Positions 29,158 to 39,431 of a stretch of 64,000 nt of DNA are shown piece after piece; the first letter of the stretch is position 1; each line of letters opens with the position of its first letter. Source of the stretch: Betaproteobacteria bacterium RIFCSPLOWO2_02_FULL_67_26 (GTDB lineage Bacteria > Pseudomonadota > Gammaproteobacteria > Burkholderiales > SG8-41); assembly GCA_001771935.1 (NCBI GenBank), contig MERD01000094.1, forward strand, positions 1 to 64,000, written 5' to 3'. The notes beneath the pieces are model-generated. The model saw only the letters and a program-made list of their open reading frames with translations. It was not told where the DNA came from and did not search any database. The position numbers and the translations under genes are program-made.

Positions 29158-30036
29158 ATGTTCGAAGGATTCAAGCGATTCGAAATCCAGACCTCCGACC
29201 CGCAGGTGAAGATCGTGGGGCGCGTCGGCGGCAAGGGCCCGGCGGTGCTGCTGCTCCACGGCAATCCGCTGACGCACGTCACCTGGCATCTGATCGCGCC
29301 GCGGCTGGCGCAGGAGTTCACCGTCGTCTGCACCGACCTGCGCGGCTACGGCGACAGCGGGAAGCCGAAGGGACTGCCCGACCACACGAACTACAGCTTC
29401 CGCCGCATGGGGCAGGACCAGATCGACGTCATGGAGCACCTGGGCTTCCGCGAGTTCATGGTCGCGGGGCACGACCGCGGCGCGCGCGTCGCGCACCGCC
29501 TGGCGCTGGACCATCCCGGGCGCATCCTCAAGTTCGCGAGCATCGAGATCATCCCGACGCACTGGCAGCTGGAGAAGATGCCGTGGACCTACGCCGCGAG
29601 CAGCTATCACTGGTTCTTCTTCGCGCAGCCGTACGACTATCCCGAGCAGCTGCTGGCGGGCAAGGAGGAGTACTACATCCGCTGGAAGTTCAGGAAGCAG
29701 GGCGAGGGCAAGTTCAGCCCGGAGACGCTGGCGGAATACGTGCGCTGCTGCACCGCCGAGCACATCCACGGCATGGCCGAGGACTACCGCGCCTGCCTGA
29801 GCGTCGACTACCCGATGGACGATGCGGACTGGAAGGCCGGCAAGCGCGTCACGTGCCCGCTGCTGCCGCTGTGGGGCGAGAATACCCACACGCACAAGCT
29901 GTTCAACATCAGCGAGGCCTGGGCGCCGTACGCCACGAACCTGCTCCCGGCCGTGAAGCTGCCCTCGGCGCACTACCCGATGGAGGAGGCGCCGGAGGAG
30001 ACCTACCGGGCGCTCTACGACTTTTTCAGGAAGTGA
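29158..30036 (+). CDS. Alpha/beta hydrolase, haloacetate dehalogenase-like
   Basis: RGYGDSGKPKG, GHDRGARVAHRLALDHPGRI, YHWFFFAQP, SAHYPMEEAPEE. Confidence 0.82.
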   Translation: MFEGFKRFEIQTSDPQVKIVGRVGGKGPAVLLLHGNPLTHVTWHLIAPRLAQEFTVVCTDLRGYGDSGKPKGLPDHTNYSFRRMGQDQIDVMEHLGFREFMVAGHDRGARVAHRLALDHPGRILKFASIEIIPTHWQLEKMPWTYAASSYHWFFFAQPYDYPEQLLAGKEEYYIRWKFRKQGEGKFSPETLAEYVRCCTAEHIHGMAEDYRACLSVDYPMDDADWKAGKRVTCPLLPLWGENTHTHKLFNISEAWAPYATNLLPAVKLPSAHYPMEEAPEETYRALYDFFRK

Positions 30037-30057
30037 CGCAAGGAAGCCGCGCCGGCC

Positions 30058-30984
30058 TCAAGCGAGACCGTACAATTTCTTGCCGGCGACCGGCATCGTC
30101 GCGGTCAGCACGTCGCCCGACAGCGCCTCGGTGATGTAGATCGTCTTGTTGTCCGGCCCGCCGAAGGCCAGGTTGTCCAGATGGTGGTGATGGTGGCCTT
30201 CGGCGTACACCAGGTGGGTCGGCAGCATGTTGGCGTCGAAGCGCCAGATTCCCACTCCGAGGTGGCAGACGAGCAGGCCGTTCTCGGCGTCCATCTCGAT
30301 GCCGTCGGGTCCCGCGGCGCCGCCGGAGAGTTGTATCGCCACACCGGTTTTCGACACGCTGCCGTCGGCCATGATCGGCAGCCGCCAGACCGAGTTCGAG
30401 CGCGTGACGCCGACGTAGCAGTGCTTTTCGGTGGTGGATAGCGTGATGCCGTTCGGGCTCGGCACGTTGCTGCAGAGCCGGTCGAGCGCGCCGTTCGCGC
30501 GCAGCCGGAAGACCCGCCCCGTGGGATCGGCGATCCCGGTCTGGCCCTGATCGGTGAAATAGAGGTCGCCGTTCGACGCGAAGTGGAGGTCGTTGAGGCC
30601 CTTGAATCCCTCGCTGAACGCAGTCTCGAGCAGGGTTTCGAGCTTCCCCGTTTTCGGATCGAGGACGAGCAGCCCCTTCTTGTAGCAGGTGATGAAGGCG
30701 CGCCCGTCCTGGTGGAACTTCAATCCGTTCGGCCAGCCGTCGTACTGGACGACCAGCTCCCAGTCCTTCCTCGGCGAGATGCGGAAGATGCGGCCGAAGG
30801 GTATGTCAACGATCCACAGATTGCCGTCGCGGTCGAAGGAGGGGCCTTCGAGAAAGCACTCGACCTCCGCGCCCTGGCGATTGGGATCGGACCACGCGGT
30901 GCGGCTCTTCTTGCGGAACTTCGCGGGCATCGAGGTGTGGACCTCGGCCTTGATCTTCTCGAGGGGCTGGAACGGGTTGTACAT
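30058..30984 (-). CDS. SMP-30/gluconolactonase/LRE family protein
   Basis: FLEGPSFDRDGNLWIVDIPFGRIFRI ... LNDLHFASNGDLYFTDQGQTG. Confidence 0.9.
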   Translation of the reverse strand: MYNPFQPLEKIKAEVHTSMPAKFRKKSRTAWSDPNRQGAEVECFLEGPSFDRDGNLWIVDIPFGRIFRISPRKDWELVVQYDGWPNGLKFHQDGRAFITCYKKGLLVLDPKTGKLETLLETAFSEGFKGLNDLHFASNGDLYFTDQGQTGIADPTGRVFRLRANGALDRLCSNVPSPNGITLSTTEKHCYVGVTRSNSVWRLPIMADGSVSKTGVAIQLSGGAAGPDGIEMDAENGLLVCHLGVGIWRFDANMLPTHLVYAEGHHHHHLDNLAFGGPDNKTIYITEALSGDVLTATMPVAGKKLYGLA

Positions 30985-30988
30985 GGGG

Positions 30989-31996
30989 CTACCTGGCCTT
31001 TATGCCGGTGTCCTTCAACACCTTCGCCCACTTGGCGTTTTCGGACCGGATGTGGGCGCCGAATTGCTCGGGAGTGCTGGCGACGGCTTCGTGGCCGTGA
31101 TCGCCCAGGAATTTCACGACATCCGGCGTTTTGAGGACCGCGGACGCATCGCGGTTGAGCCGGTCGATGATGGGGCGCGGCGTGCCTGCGGGGGCGACCA
31201 GCCCGTACCAGTTGTTCACTTCGTATCCCGGGTAGCCGCCCTCGGCGACCGTGGGAACTTCCGGCAACGCCGCCGCGCGCAGCCCGGTGGTCACCGCGAT
31301 CGCCTTGAGCTTGCCGTTCCTGACGTGCGGTATTACGACCGGCACCGAAGCGAAGAATACCGGGACGTGGCCGGCCAGGGAGTCGACGATGGCTTGCCCG
31401 CCGCCCTTGTAGGGGATGGGCACGATGTCGATGCCGGCCGCTTTGCGCAACAGCTCGCCGGCCAGGTGCGCGGAGCTGCCGACGCCCGGGTGCGCGTAGC
31501 TGATCTGGCCGGGCCGGCTCTTCGCCAGCGCGACGAACTCCTTGAGCGTCTTCGCCGGCAGCACCGGGTGCACCACGATGATGTTGTTCATGGTGCCCGC
31601 CTGGGTGATCGGCGCGAAGTCGCGGACCGGGTCGAACGGCAACTTGGCGTAGAGCGAGGGGTTGATCGCCAGCGATGCGATGCTCCCCAGCAGCAGCGTG
31701 TAGCCGTCGGGCCCCGATCTCGCCGCGATTTCGGCGGCGATGTTGCTGCCCGCCCCGGGGCGGTTTTCCACCACCACCGGCTGGCCGAGCGCCGTGGTGA
31801 GCCGGGGCGCGATCGCCCGCGCGACGATGTCGATGCCGCCGCCGGGCGCAAAGCCGACCAGGATACGCACCGGTCTTGCCGGATACTCCTGTGCGGAGAG
31901 CGGGAATCCCGCGGTAATCGCGGCCGCGGCGAGCACGACGGCCGCCAGCGTACCGCGCCCCGCGCTCGAGCGAACCCTGATGCATAGGCTCAACAT
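30989..31996 (-). CDS. Bug/TctC tripartite tricarboxylate receptor protein 1
   Basis: EYPARPVRILVGFAPGGGIDIVARAIAPRL...GQPVVVENRPGAGSNIAAE. Confidence 0.93.
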   Translation of the reverse strand: MLSLCIRVRSSAGRGTLAAVVLAAAAITAGFPLSAQEYPARPVRILVGFAPGGGIDIVARAIAPRLTTALGQPVVVENRPGAGSNIAAEIAARSGPDGYTLLLGSIASLAINPSLYAKLPFDPVRDFAPITQAGTMNNIIVVHPVLPAKTLKEFVALAKSRPGQISYAHPGVGSSAHLAGELLRKAAGIDIVPIPYKGGGQAIVDSLAGHVPVFFASVPVVIPHVRNGKLKAIAVTTGLRAAALPEVPTVAEGGYPGYEVNNWYGLVAPAGTPRPIIDRLNRDASAVLKTPDVVKFLGDHGHEAVASTPEQFGAHIRSENAKWAKVLKDTGIKAR

Positions 31997-33087
31997 GTCG
32001 CTCCTCCAGTCTGGCTGGTTTTTGGCCGAAAGACGGCGAACACCTTGTCGGACATCGTGATCCACGACTCGAGAAACACCGATTCGTCGGGCCGCGTGCG
32101 GCCGAGCGCGTGCATCGCGCCGGCCAGGCAGAACCAGTTGAGCAGCTCGTGGTGCCCGCGGTCCTCGACCTCCGCCAGGGTGGTGTTGCGCCACAGGTCC
32201 CAGTCGCCCTCCTTCAGCGCCTGGTAGTAGCGCTTGTCGGCTTCGACGTCCGGGAACAGCAGGGCATGCTTCTGCACCAGGAACGAATGGCTCCAGCTCG
32301 AGGAAGCGATGACGGCGACGCGCCAGGGGCTGCGCTGCAGCGCGCGGGCGATCGCGCCGCCCACCTGGAAGCAGCGCCACGGCTGGGGTGCCGGGGGGTC
32401 GTAGGGGCTCTCCGCCTGCGCCAGCAGCGCCGCGACCTCCGACGGTGGCATGGGCGCGCCGCGGGCGGAAATCAGCCGGCGGCCGTAGGCGTTTACCGCG
32501 AACGGCACCACCGGGTACGGGAAACCCTTGCGGTCGTAATCCAGGTAGAGCACCGAATTGGTGAAGGCGTGGCCGAGCGGTTGGTGCAGCGGCTTGTAGG
32601 CGTAGGCCACGTCTATGCCTTCCTCCAGCAGGGCGGTCGCCAGGTACTTGCCGCCGGCGCGGTGGCCTTTTACCGTGAAGGTCTGCTCGTCGGGCTCGTC
32701 CCACACATTGCGCCCCCGGCGGTAGCCCTTCCACGGCTGGATGTCCACCGAGTCGTAAGCGAGGACGGAGAAGGCGGGCACGCAGTCCTCGCGGAAATTC
32801 TCGTACTGATCGTCGCCCCAGATGAGCAGGAAATCGGGTTTGAAGGCGTCGAGCTCGGCCCGGACCTTGCGGAACTGGTCGATCATGTCCTGCCGGTGGC
32901 GGTCGGAGTGGGCCTGCCCCCGGTCGTTGCTCCATTGCTCGCGCATCGCGGCGGGCCAGTTCTCCACCGAGCGAAACGGCTCGGCGAGCGCCGGATCCTC
33001 CAGGAACTTCTGCGTGCGCCAGCACATGTTCCACCGCGTCGAAAGATTCGGGTAGTGGGTGATGCCGAGTCCCAGAATCTGGCCCAT
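31990..33087 (-). CDS. Class III (LigB-like) extradiol ring-cleavage dioxygenase
   Basis: ILGLGITHYPNL ... PDFLLIWGDDQYENF ... VAVIASSSWSHSFL. Confidence 0.82.
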   Translation of the reverse strand: MGQILGLGITHYPNLSTRWNMCWRTQKFLEDPALAEPFRSVENWPAAMREQWSNDRGQAHSDRHRQDMIDQFRKVRAELDAFKPDFLLIWGDDQYENFREDCVPAFSVLAYDSVDIQPWKGYRRGRNVWDEPDEQTFTVKGHRAGGKYLATALLEEGIDVAYAYKPLHQPLGHAFTNSVLYLDYDRKGFPYPVVPFAVNAYGRRLISARGAPMPPSEVAALLAQAESPYDPPAPQPWRCFQVGGAIARALQRSPWRVAVIASSSWSHSFLVQKHALLFPDVEADKRYYQALKEGDWDLWRNTTLAEVEDRGHHELLNWFCLAGAMHALGRTRPDESVFLESWITMSDKVFAVFRPKTSQTGGATC

Positions 33088-33177
33088 GACAACTCTCCTC
33101 TCGCGATGGGCCGCGAGGACCCGCCGTGAAACACTGTGCGACGCCGCATTCTACGCCGTCGCCCGGCGCTACCGCGG

Positions 33178-34194
33178 TCAGGTCGCGGCGGCCCCGGTTC
33201 CCGGCTTGGCAGCGAGCCGGGCCGCCAGCCTGAACGCATGCTCCAGGGCGCCGGCGTCGGCACGGCCCTGGCCGACGATATCGTAGGCCGTGCCGTGCGC
33301 GGGCGTGGTGAACACGGTCTTGAGCCCGGCGGTGACGGTGACGCCCTTGTTGAACCCGAGCAGCTTGGTCGCGATCTGGCCCTGGTCGTGGTACATCATC
33401 ACCACGCCGTCGAATTCGCCGCGCGTCGCCTTGATGAAGATCGCGTCGGAGGAAATGGGGCCGGTGCAGTTCACCCCGGCCGCCCGCATCCGCTCAACCG
33501 CGGGCCGGATGATGCGGATCTCCTCGTCGCCGAACAGGCCGTTCTCGCCGTTGTGCGGATTCAATGCGGCGACGCCGATGCGGGGTTGCGCGTGGCCGGC
33601 CGCGCGCAGGGTGCCGTCGGCGAGGCGTATCGCGCTCTCGATGCGCTCGGGCGTCACCAGGTTGACCGCCTCCCGCAGCGAGACGTGAGAGGTCACGCGG
33701 AACGTGCTGAACTCCTTGATCACGTTCATTTCGCCGAAAAAGCCGCTGTGATCGGTGAGCTTCGCGAACATCTGGTGCTCGTCGTTGAACTTCCAGCCGC
33801 CGCGGTGCAGGGCGCCCTTGTTGAGCGGCGCGAAGCAGATGCCGTCGAGCTTGCGCGCCAGCGCAAGGTCGATCATGGCCTTCAGCGTCTCTCCGGTCAG
33901 GCGGCCGGATTCGGCCGAGGGCTCGCCCTGCTCGAAGCGCGCCGGATCGATATTGCCCAGGTCGATCACCGGCAGCGTTTCGGACGGCCAGCGTATGTCG
34001 TCCACCGACGCAACCGTGCGGTAGCCGAGCGTGACCCCGGCGTCCCGGATGCCGAGGTCCAGCACGCGCTTGTCGCCGATCACGACGACGCGCGCGACCG
34101 CGTTGGCCGCGCCCGAGGCCAGCAGCCTCGCGCTGATCTCCGGGCCGATGCCGGTGACGTCGCCGAGCATCAGGCCGATGACGGGCTTTTTCAT
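33178..34194 (-). CDS. pdxA: PdxA-family 4-hydroxythreonine-4-phosphate dehydrogenase
   Basis: KPVIGLMLGDVTGIGPEISARLLAS ... MYHDQGQIATKLLGFNKGVTVTAGL. Confidence 0.88.
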   Translation of the reverse strand: MKKPVIGLMLGDVTGIGPEISARLLASGAANAVARVVVIGDKRVLDLGIRDAGVTLGYRTVASVDDIRWPSETLPVIDLGNIDPARFEQGEPSAESGRLTGETLKAMIDLALARKLDGICFAPLNKGALHRGGWKFNDEHQMFAKLTDHSGFFGEMNVIKEFSTFRVTSHVSLREAVNLVTPERIESAIRLADGTLRAAGHAQPRIGVAALNPHNGENGLFGDEEIRIIRPAVERMRAAGVNCTGPISSDAIFIKATRGEFDGVVMMYHDQGQIATKLLGFNKGVTVTAGLKTVFTTPAHGTAYDIVGQGRADAGALEHAFRLAARLAAKPGTGAAAT

Positions 34195-34200
34195 GAGGCG

Positions 34201-34228
34201 TGAATCGTGATTCGTGTGTCGTGATTCG
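34201..34228. repeat. Period-7 array TGAATCG TGATTCG TGTGTCG TGATTCG
   Basis: 4 heptads between pdxA and MmgE/PrpD genes. Confidence 0.75.
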
Positions 34229-34229
34229 A

Positions 34230-35651
34230 CTAGCGTCGCTTGCGCGTGGGGCCAATGGCGAGCAGGCGGGTCAATTCGCGCACGCTCTTCAGCTTTTCCA
34301 GGCTGAGCACCTTCTCCACCACCCTGTCGGCGCCGGCTTTCGGCAGCTTGCCCCACGCGGCACACTCGCGGAATTTGCCGGCGAGCTCATCATCGCTCAT
34401 CGGGTTGGCGGGGCTGCCCTTGCCGAAGTCGGCGCGGCCGCTGATCCGGCGGCCGTCCGCCAGCTCGATCTCGATGAGGGTCGTCATTTTCTCGTAGCCG
34501 GCCGCCTCGGCCTCCGGGTGCACGCCGAAGTCGACTTTCTCGATCATCCTGCGGACGTCAGGTCGATTCACCACCGCGTCCGTGAACTCGGCGAGCCCCG
34601 CCTTTCGCTCCAGCAGCAGGATCGCCATGCAAAACTCCATGCTGAACTTGGCCTGCAGCTCGTTCGCCGGGCGGTGGTGGATCAGCGCGTTCGGCATATG
34701 GCGGTTCGTTCCCACCTTGACCTTCACGACCTCGCCGGGGCGGATGTCGTGCCTGCGGATGAGGTCGAGCATCAGGCCCATGCCCGGATGGGTGAGCGAA
34801 CCCGATGGATGCGGCTTGATCGAGACACCGGGGAAAGCGAAGGTCCAGGGCTTGCCGAGCTTGCTTTCGATCGCCGCGCGATCGTAGCCGCCGCCGGCGG
34901 CCTGGAAGAACCCGCGGCCCGCCTCCAGCACGATGGGTGTCGCGGTCCAGCCGAGCCTGGCGAATTCCGCCGCGACAACGCCGCTTTCGGCCGAGCGACC
35001 GGGATGGAACGGCTTGGTCATGGTGCCGAAATTCTCGCGCAGCCCCGCGGACTGGCTGGCGCCGATGCCGAGGGCGCGCCGCGTCTGCTCGGTATTCAAC
35101 CGCAGCATCCTGGCCGCGCCGGCGGCGGCAGCGATCGCGCCGATCGTCGCCGTCGAATGGAACCCGTGGTCGTAATGGCGCGGGTTGATCGCTTCCGAGA
35201 TCTTGGTCTCGACCTCCACGGCGACCTGGTACGCGGTCAGCACGTCGAGCCCGGACCGGTTGCCGAGTTCGCCCAGCGCCAGCACCGGCGGGAGTGCCGG
35301 CGCGGTGGGATGGGTCAGCAGGCCATAGACGCGGTCCTTGGCCACCGCGAGCTGGGTGTCGTCGTAGTCGTCGGCGTGCATCGCGATGCCGTTGGCGAAC
35401 GCCGCGAAGCGCGCCGGCACCTTGAGATTCGTGCCGATGACGGTGCATCCCGCGTCGGTCGGCACGCCCAGAGTCCCGAGGTAGGCGCGAACGATGCGCC
35501 CGGACTCCGCGGCGTTGCCGGCAAGCGCGAGCCCGATGCCGTCGAGGATCGAGCGCTTGCCGAGATGCATGACATCCGCGGGAATGGACGATGCTCTGGT
35601 CGAGGTGATGAAGTCGGCGACGTAGGCGGTAAGTGGAGGAGTTTCAGCCAT
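34230..35651 (-). CDS. MmgE/PrpD family protein 1
   Basis: ILDGIGLALAGNAAESGRIVRAYLG ... HADDYDDTQLA ... YDHGFHSTATIGAIAAAAGAARML. Confidence 0.92.
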   Translation of the reverse strand: MAETPPLTAYVADFITSTRASSIPADVMHLGKRSILDGIGLALAGNAAESGRIVRAYLGTLGVPTDAGCTVIGTNLKVPARFAAFANGIAMHADDYDDTQLAVAKDRVYGLLTHPTAPALPPVLALGELGNRSGLDVLTAYQVAVEVETKISEAINPRHYDHGFHSTATIGAIAAAAGAARMLRLNTEQTRRALGIGASQSAGLRENFGTMTKPFHPGRSAESGVVAAEFARLGWTATPIVLEAGRGFFQAAGGGYDRAAIESKLGKPWTFAFPGVSIKPHPSGSLTHPGMGLMLDLIRRHDIRPGEVVKVKVGTNRHMPNALIHHRPANELQAKFSMEFCMAILLLERKAGLAEFTDAVVNRPDVRRMIEKVDFGVHPEAEAAGYEKMTTLIEIELADGRRISGRADFGKGSPANPMSDDELAGKFRECAAWGKLPKAGADRVVEKVLSLEKLKSVRELTRLLAIGPTRKRR

Positions 35652-35742
35652 GGCGGAATTTCTGCTGGAGAGCCCGTTTATAGCAAATTCCCATCCCCTC
35701 TGCCACGTTCCCGCCCGGCGCTTGCTCCGGGGCGCCGCTCAT

Positions 35743-36411
35743 TCAGGGATGTCGCGCGGCATATCTCGCAAGCCGGTCCCGGTCGCGAATGCTGATCTTG
35801 CGGTAGCGCACCGACAATACGCCGCGCTCGGTGAACCGCCCGAGGATGCGCGTCGCGGTCTGGCGCTGGACGCCCGTGATGTCGGCGATTTCCTGGTGCG
35901 TGAGGCCGATGGGGCGTGCGGCGCCGTCGGCCGGGTCGTGATAGCGCGCGGCGAGATCGACGAGGAATTTCGCGATGCGCGCCTCGGCGTTATCGGCCAT
36001 GAGGTAGACCAGCCGGTTGGCGAGCATGCCAAGCCGCGACGCGATGATCTGGACGAGCAGCTGGGACACCTCCGGATGCGCGACCAGGAACCCGCGGAAT
36101 CGCGCACTCGAAATCTCGGCCACCTCGCTCGGCTCGCAGGCCTCGACGCTCACCATGCGCCCCTTGTGGTGCGGCGCTTCCACCAGCCCGAATACCTCGC
36201 CGGGGAAACCGAACCACAGGATGACCTCGCGCCCGTCCGGGGTGAGCTTGTAGGTCTTGATGCGGCCGGCGAGCAGCAGGTACACGGCGTCGCCCGGGTC
36301 GCTGACGCGGTACACAAAAGCGCCCTTGCCCAGCCGCCGGCGCATCGCGCGCGCGAGCAGGGTGCGGCGGGTTTCCTCGTCCAGCCTGCCCAGAAAGTCG
36401 GTTGTGGCCAC
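35743..36411 (-). CDS. Crp/Fnr family transcriptional regulator
   Basis: CNB domain plus HTH LTHQEIADITGVQRQTATRILGRF; no N-terminal Cys cluster. Confidence 0.9.
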   Translation of the reverse strand: MATTDFLGRLDEETRRTLLARAMRRRLGKGAFVYRVSDPGDAVYLLLAGRIKTYKLTPDGREVILWFGFPGEVFGLVEAPHHKGRMVSVEACEPSEVAEISSARFRGFLVAHPEVSQLLVQIIASRLGMLANRLVYLMADNAEARIAKFLVDLAARYHDPADGAARPIGLTHQEIADITGVQRQTATRILGRFTERGVLSVRYRKISIRDRDRLARYAARHP

Positions 36412-36564
36412 GGGATCGTTCCCTGCGGCGCCGGCCGCCGGGACATTGTAATCGCTACGGGCTCAGGCGCTGGTGCCGCCAATTGTCACCCAGATGGCAG
36501 ATTTCCGGGGCCACCGCGGCGACACTCCTGCAACCGGCGGTCCCGCGCCCGGACGGAGGAAGAA

Positions 36565-38094
36565 TTGAAGTTCGAGGACAGGATCAGGGAGCACGCCGAA
36601 CGCGCCACGCGCGCGAAGGCGATGGGCGGGCCCGGGAAACTCGCCCGGCGCAGGCAGGACGGGGTGCTCAACGTGCGCGAGCGCATCGACCGGCTGCTCG
36701 ATCCCGGCACGTTCCGCGAGTCGGGGCTGTTCGGCGTGTCCTACATCCCGGAGATGCGCGAATCCACGCCGTGCGACGGCAAAGTGACGGGCTTCGGCAA
36801 GGTCGAGGGACGCCGGGTAGGTGTCGTCGGCTACGACTTCACGGTGAAGGGGTCGTCCTCGAGCTACACCAACAACCGCAAGATGGCGCACGTCAAGGAC
36901 ATCGGCGGCAAGCGCGGCTTCCCGGTGGTGTTCCTCGGCGAGTCGACCGGCGTGCGCATGCCCGACATCATGGGCGAGGGCATGGGCATGAACTTCGAGG
37001 GGCCGCGGTTCCTGCGCACCCGCGAGGCGCCGTGGGCCGCCGCGGTGCTGGGCAACGCCTTCGGTTCCTCGGCGTGGCACGCCTGCTGCTCGGATTTCTG
37101 CGTCATGCGCAAGGGCTCGGTGATGGCGGTGGCGAGCCCGGGCGTGGTCTCGATGTCGCTCGGGCGCGAGGTGACGGCGGAGGAGCTGGGCGGCTGGCAA
37201 GTGCTCGCGGAGCACTCGGGTTTCGCCGACGCGGCGGTCGACACCGACGAGCAGGCGATCGACACGATCAGGCGGTTCCTGTCGTATCTGCCGACCAACA
37301 GCCGCATGCCGCCGCCGGTGGCGGCGGTGCCCGAAGGGTCGGATGAGGCGGTGAAGGGCCTCCTCGAGCTCATTCCCGAATCGCCCGCGCAGGTCTACGA
37401 CGTGCGCAAGGTGATCAGGGCCTTCGTCGACTGCGACAGTTTCTTCGAGCTGAAGGATCGCTTCGGGCGCAGCATCACGACGGCGCTGGCGCGGCTGGAC
37501 GGGCGCACGATCGGCGTCATCGCGAACAACCCGCTCTACAAGGGCGGGTCGATGGATGCCGACGCGTGCAGCAAGGCAACCGACTTCATCGTGCTGTGCG
37601 ACTCCTACAACGTGCCCCTCGTGTTCCTGCACGACCAGCCGGGCTTCCTGATCGGGCCCGACGCGGAGAAGGCCGGCGTCATCGGCCGCGTGATCAACTG
37701 GATGAACGCCGTGCTGCAGGTGACGGTGCCGCGGATCAGCATCATCCTGCGCAAGAGCTACGGTCGCGGCTTCATCAACATGGGCGGGGCCGGCATTGCC
37801 GACGAGATCTCTGCGTGGTGGACCGCGGAAGTGAGCTTCATGAATCCCCGCACCGCGGTCAGGGTGGTGCATGGCGTGAAGGAAGAGGACGAGCCCGCGC
37901 GTTTTGCCGATCTCCTGAAAGAGATGGCGCGCAACGGCGGCGCCTACGACCTGGCCGCAGTCTACGGGGTCAAGGAGGTGCTCGATCCGCGCGAGACGCG
38001 CGAATACCTCAAGGAAGCGCTCGACGTGCACGCGTTGCGCCTGTCCGGCGGGGTGGGGCAGCACCGGCTCGCCAACTGGCCGACCAGTTTCTGA
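36565..38094 (+). CDS. Acyl-CoA carboxylase carboxyltransferase (beta) subunit, TTG start
   Basis: RIDRLLDPGTFRESGLFGV ... GGSMDADACSKATDFIVLCDSYNVPLVFLHDQPGFLIG. Confidence 0.88.
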   Translation: MKFEDRIREHAERATRAKAMGGPGKLARRRQDGVLNVRERIDRLLDPGTFRESGLFGVSYIPEMRESTPCDGKVTGFGKVEGRRVGVVGYDFTVKGSSSSYTNNRKMAHVKDIGGKRGFPVVFLGESTGVRMPDIMGEGMGMNFEGPRFLRTREAPWAAAVLGNAFGSSAWHACCSDFCVMRKGSVMAVASPGVVSMSLGREVTAEELGGWQVLAEHSGFADAAVDTDEQAIDTIRRFLSYLPTNSRMPPPVAAVPEGSDEAVKGLLELIPESPAQVYDVRKVIRAFVDCDSFFELKDRFGRSITTALARLDGRTIGVIANNPLYKGGSMDADACSKATDFIVLCDSYNVPLVFLHDQPGFLIGPDAEKAGVIGRVINWMNAVLQVTVPRISIILRKSYGRGFINMGGAGIADEISAWWTAEVSFMNPRTAVRVVHGVKEEDEPARFADLLKEMARNGGAYDLAAVYGVKEVLDPRETREYLKEALDVHALRLSGGVGQHRLANWPTSF

Positions 38095-38108
38095 TTCACG
38101 AGGACTCA

Positions 38109-39281
38109 ATGAAAATCACCCGAGTAGAAGCCATTCCCGTCTGGTTCAAGCCCACCGACGAGTACCACGCGTTGTTCGGCTCCGGCAAGAAGAAGGGCAC
38201 GATGGTTCACGCGCGCGAGACGTGGTTCGCGAACATCGAATACAAGGAGAACGTATTCGTCAAGATCACCACCGGCGAGGGCATCGTCGGCTGGGGCGAG
38301 GCGTGCGCGCACCCGGTCACCAGCGAGACCCAGGCCGGGATCGTCGCGACGGTCGAGCTGTTCGGCCGCATCATCACCGGGAAGAGTCCTTTCCAGATCG
38401 GCGCGATCCACGCCGCGCTCGACAGACTCTTTCTCCAGGGCAACGCCGGCGCGAGGAGCGCCATCGACGTTGCGCTCTACGACATCATGGGCAAGGCCTC
38501 GGGGCAGCCGATCTACAACCTGCTCGGCGGCGCGCACCAGACCACGTTCGGCAAGCTCGCCACCATGCCGCGCGCGGAGCCGAAGCGCATGGCGGAACAC
38601 GCCCGCGCGCTCCTCAAGCGCGGTTACACGTGCTTCGAGCCCAAGATGACCGGCCACCTCGAATCGCTCGACGCGGACGCCGACCGGCTCGAGGCGATCC
38701 TCGGGGACGTGCCCGCGTCCTGCCTCGTGATCGCCGACCCCAACCAGATGTGGGGCACGGCGAAGGACACGATCGGGCTGCTCGCGCGGCGTTTTCCGGG
38801 CGCAGGCAACCTCGCGATCGAGCAGCCGGTCTGGTACTACGATCTCAATGGGCTTGCCGCAATCACGCAGGCGGTGCCGCAAAAGGTGGTCGCGGACGAG
38901 GCGATCCAGAACCTGTCGACCATGATCGAGATCGCGTCGCGCCGCATCGCCGACATGGTGAGCCTCAAGATCGGGAAATGCGGCGGCTTCTACAAGGCAG
39001 TGCAGATGATGCGCATCGCGGAAGCCGCGGGCTTGCCGGTGCGCATCGACTGGACGCAGGGGAGCCACCTCCTCGACACGGCGACGGGGCACCTGCACGC
39101 GGTCGTGCGCAACGTCGGCTGCGACCCGGGGATGGATTACCAGCTGCGCATCGAGGACAAACCGGTGAAGGAGGGCGGCGTGACGCAGGACCGGAACGGA
39201 TACTTCGTCATGCCGGATAAGCCCGGCCTCGGCCTTACGGTGGACGAGAAGTTGATCAGAAAGCTGTCGCAGCGCCGTTGA
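38109..39281 (+). CDS. Mandelate racemase/muconate lactonizing enzyme family protein 1
   Basis: GEACAHPVTSET ... SAIDVALYDIMGKASGQPIYNLLGG ... VIADPNQMW ... VADEAIQNL. Confidence 0.9.
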   Translation: MKITRVEAIPVWFKPTDEYHALFGSGKKKGTMVHARETWFANIEYKENVFVKITTGEGIVGWGEACAHPVTSETQAGIVATVELFGRIITGKSPFQIGAIHAALDRLFLQGNAGARSAIDVALYDIMGKASGQPIYNLLGGAHQTTFGKLATMPRAEPKRMAEHARALLKRGYTCFEPKMTGHLESLDADADRLEAILGDVPASCLVIADPNQMWGTAKDTIGLLARRFPGAGNLAIEQPVWYYDLNGLAAITQAVPQKVVADEAIQNLSTMIEIASRRIADMVSLKIGKCGGFYKAVQMMRIAEAAGLPVRIDWTQGSHLLDTATGHLHAVVRNVGCDPGMDYQLRIEDKPVKEGGVTQDRNGYFVMPDKPGLGLTVDEKLIRKLSQRR

Positions 39282-39431
39282 CCCTGCTGCGGGCCCGATC
39301 ACGCCTCGGCGCGGCACGCGATCGTCGCCGTGGCGCGCCGGCCGCGCCCGGAAAAGCTGGTAGACTAGCCCGAGCCGCGCCGCCACGGTCCCGCGGCACG
39401 GCACGCATACGGATTTCCGCTTGGAGCATCG

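Noticed and set aside
27538-29973. 811-aa minus-strand ORF
   Set aside because: Antisense shadow of gabD and the dehalogenase-like gene; no recognisable domain.
35743-36411. Local Crp/Fnr protein as the oxygen-sensing FNR acting on the pntA box
   Set aside because: Lacks the N-terminal Cys cluster and FNR-like E..SR recognition helix; the regulator for the pntA box must be elsewhere if real.
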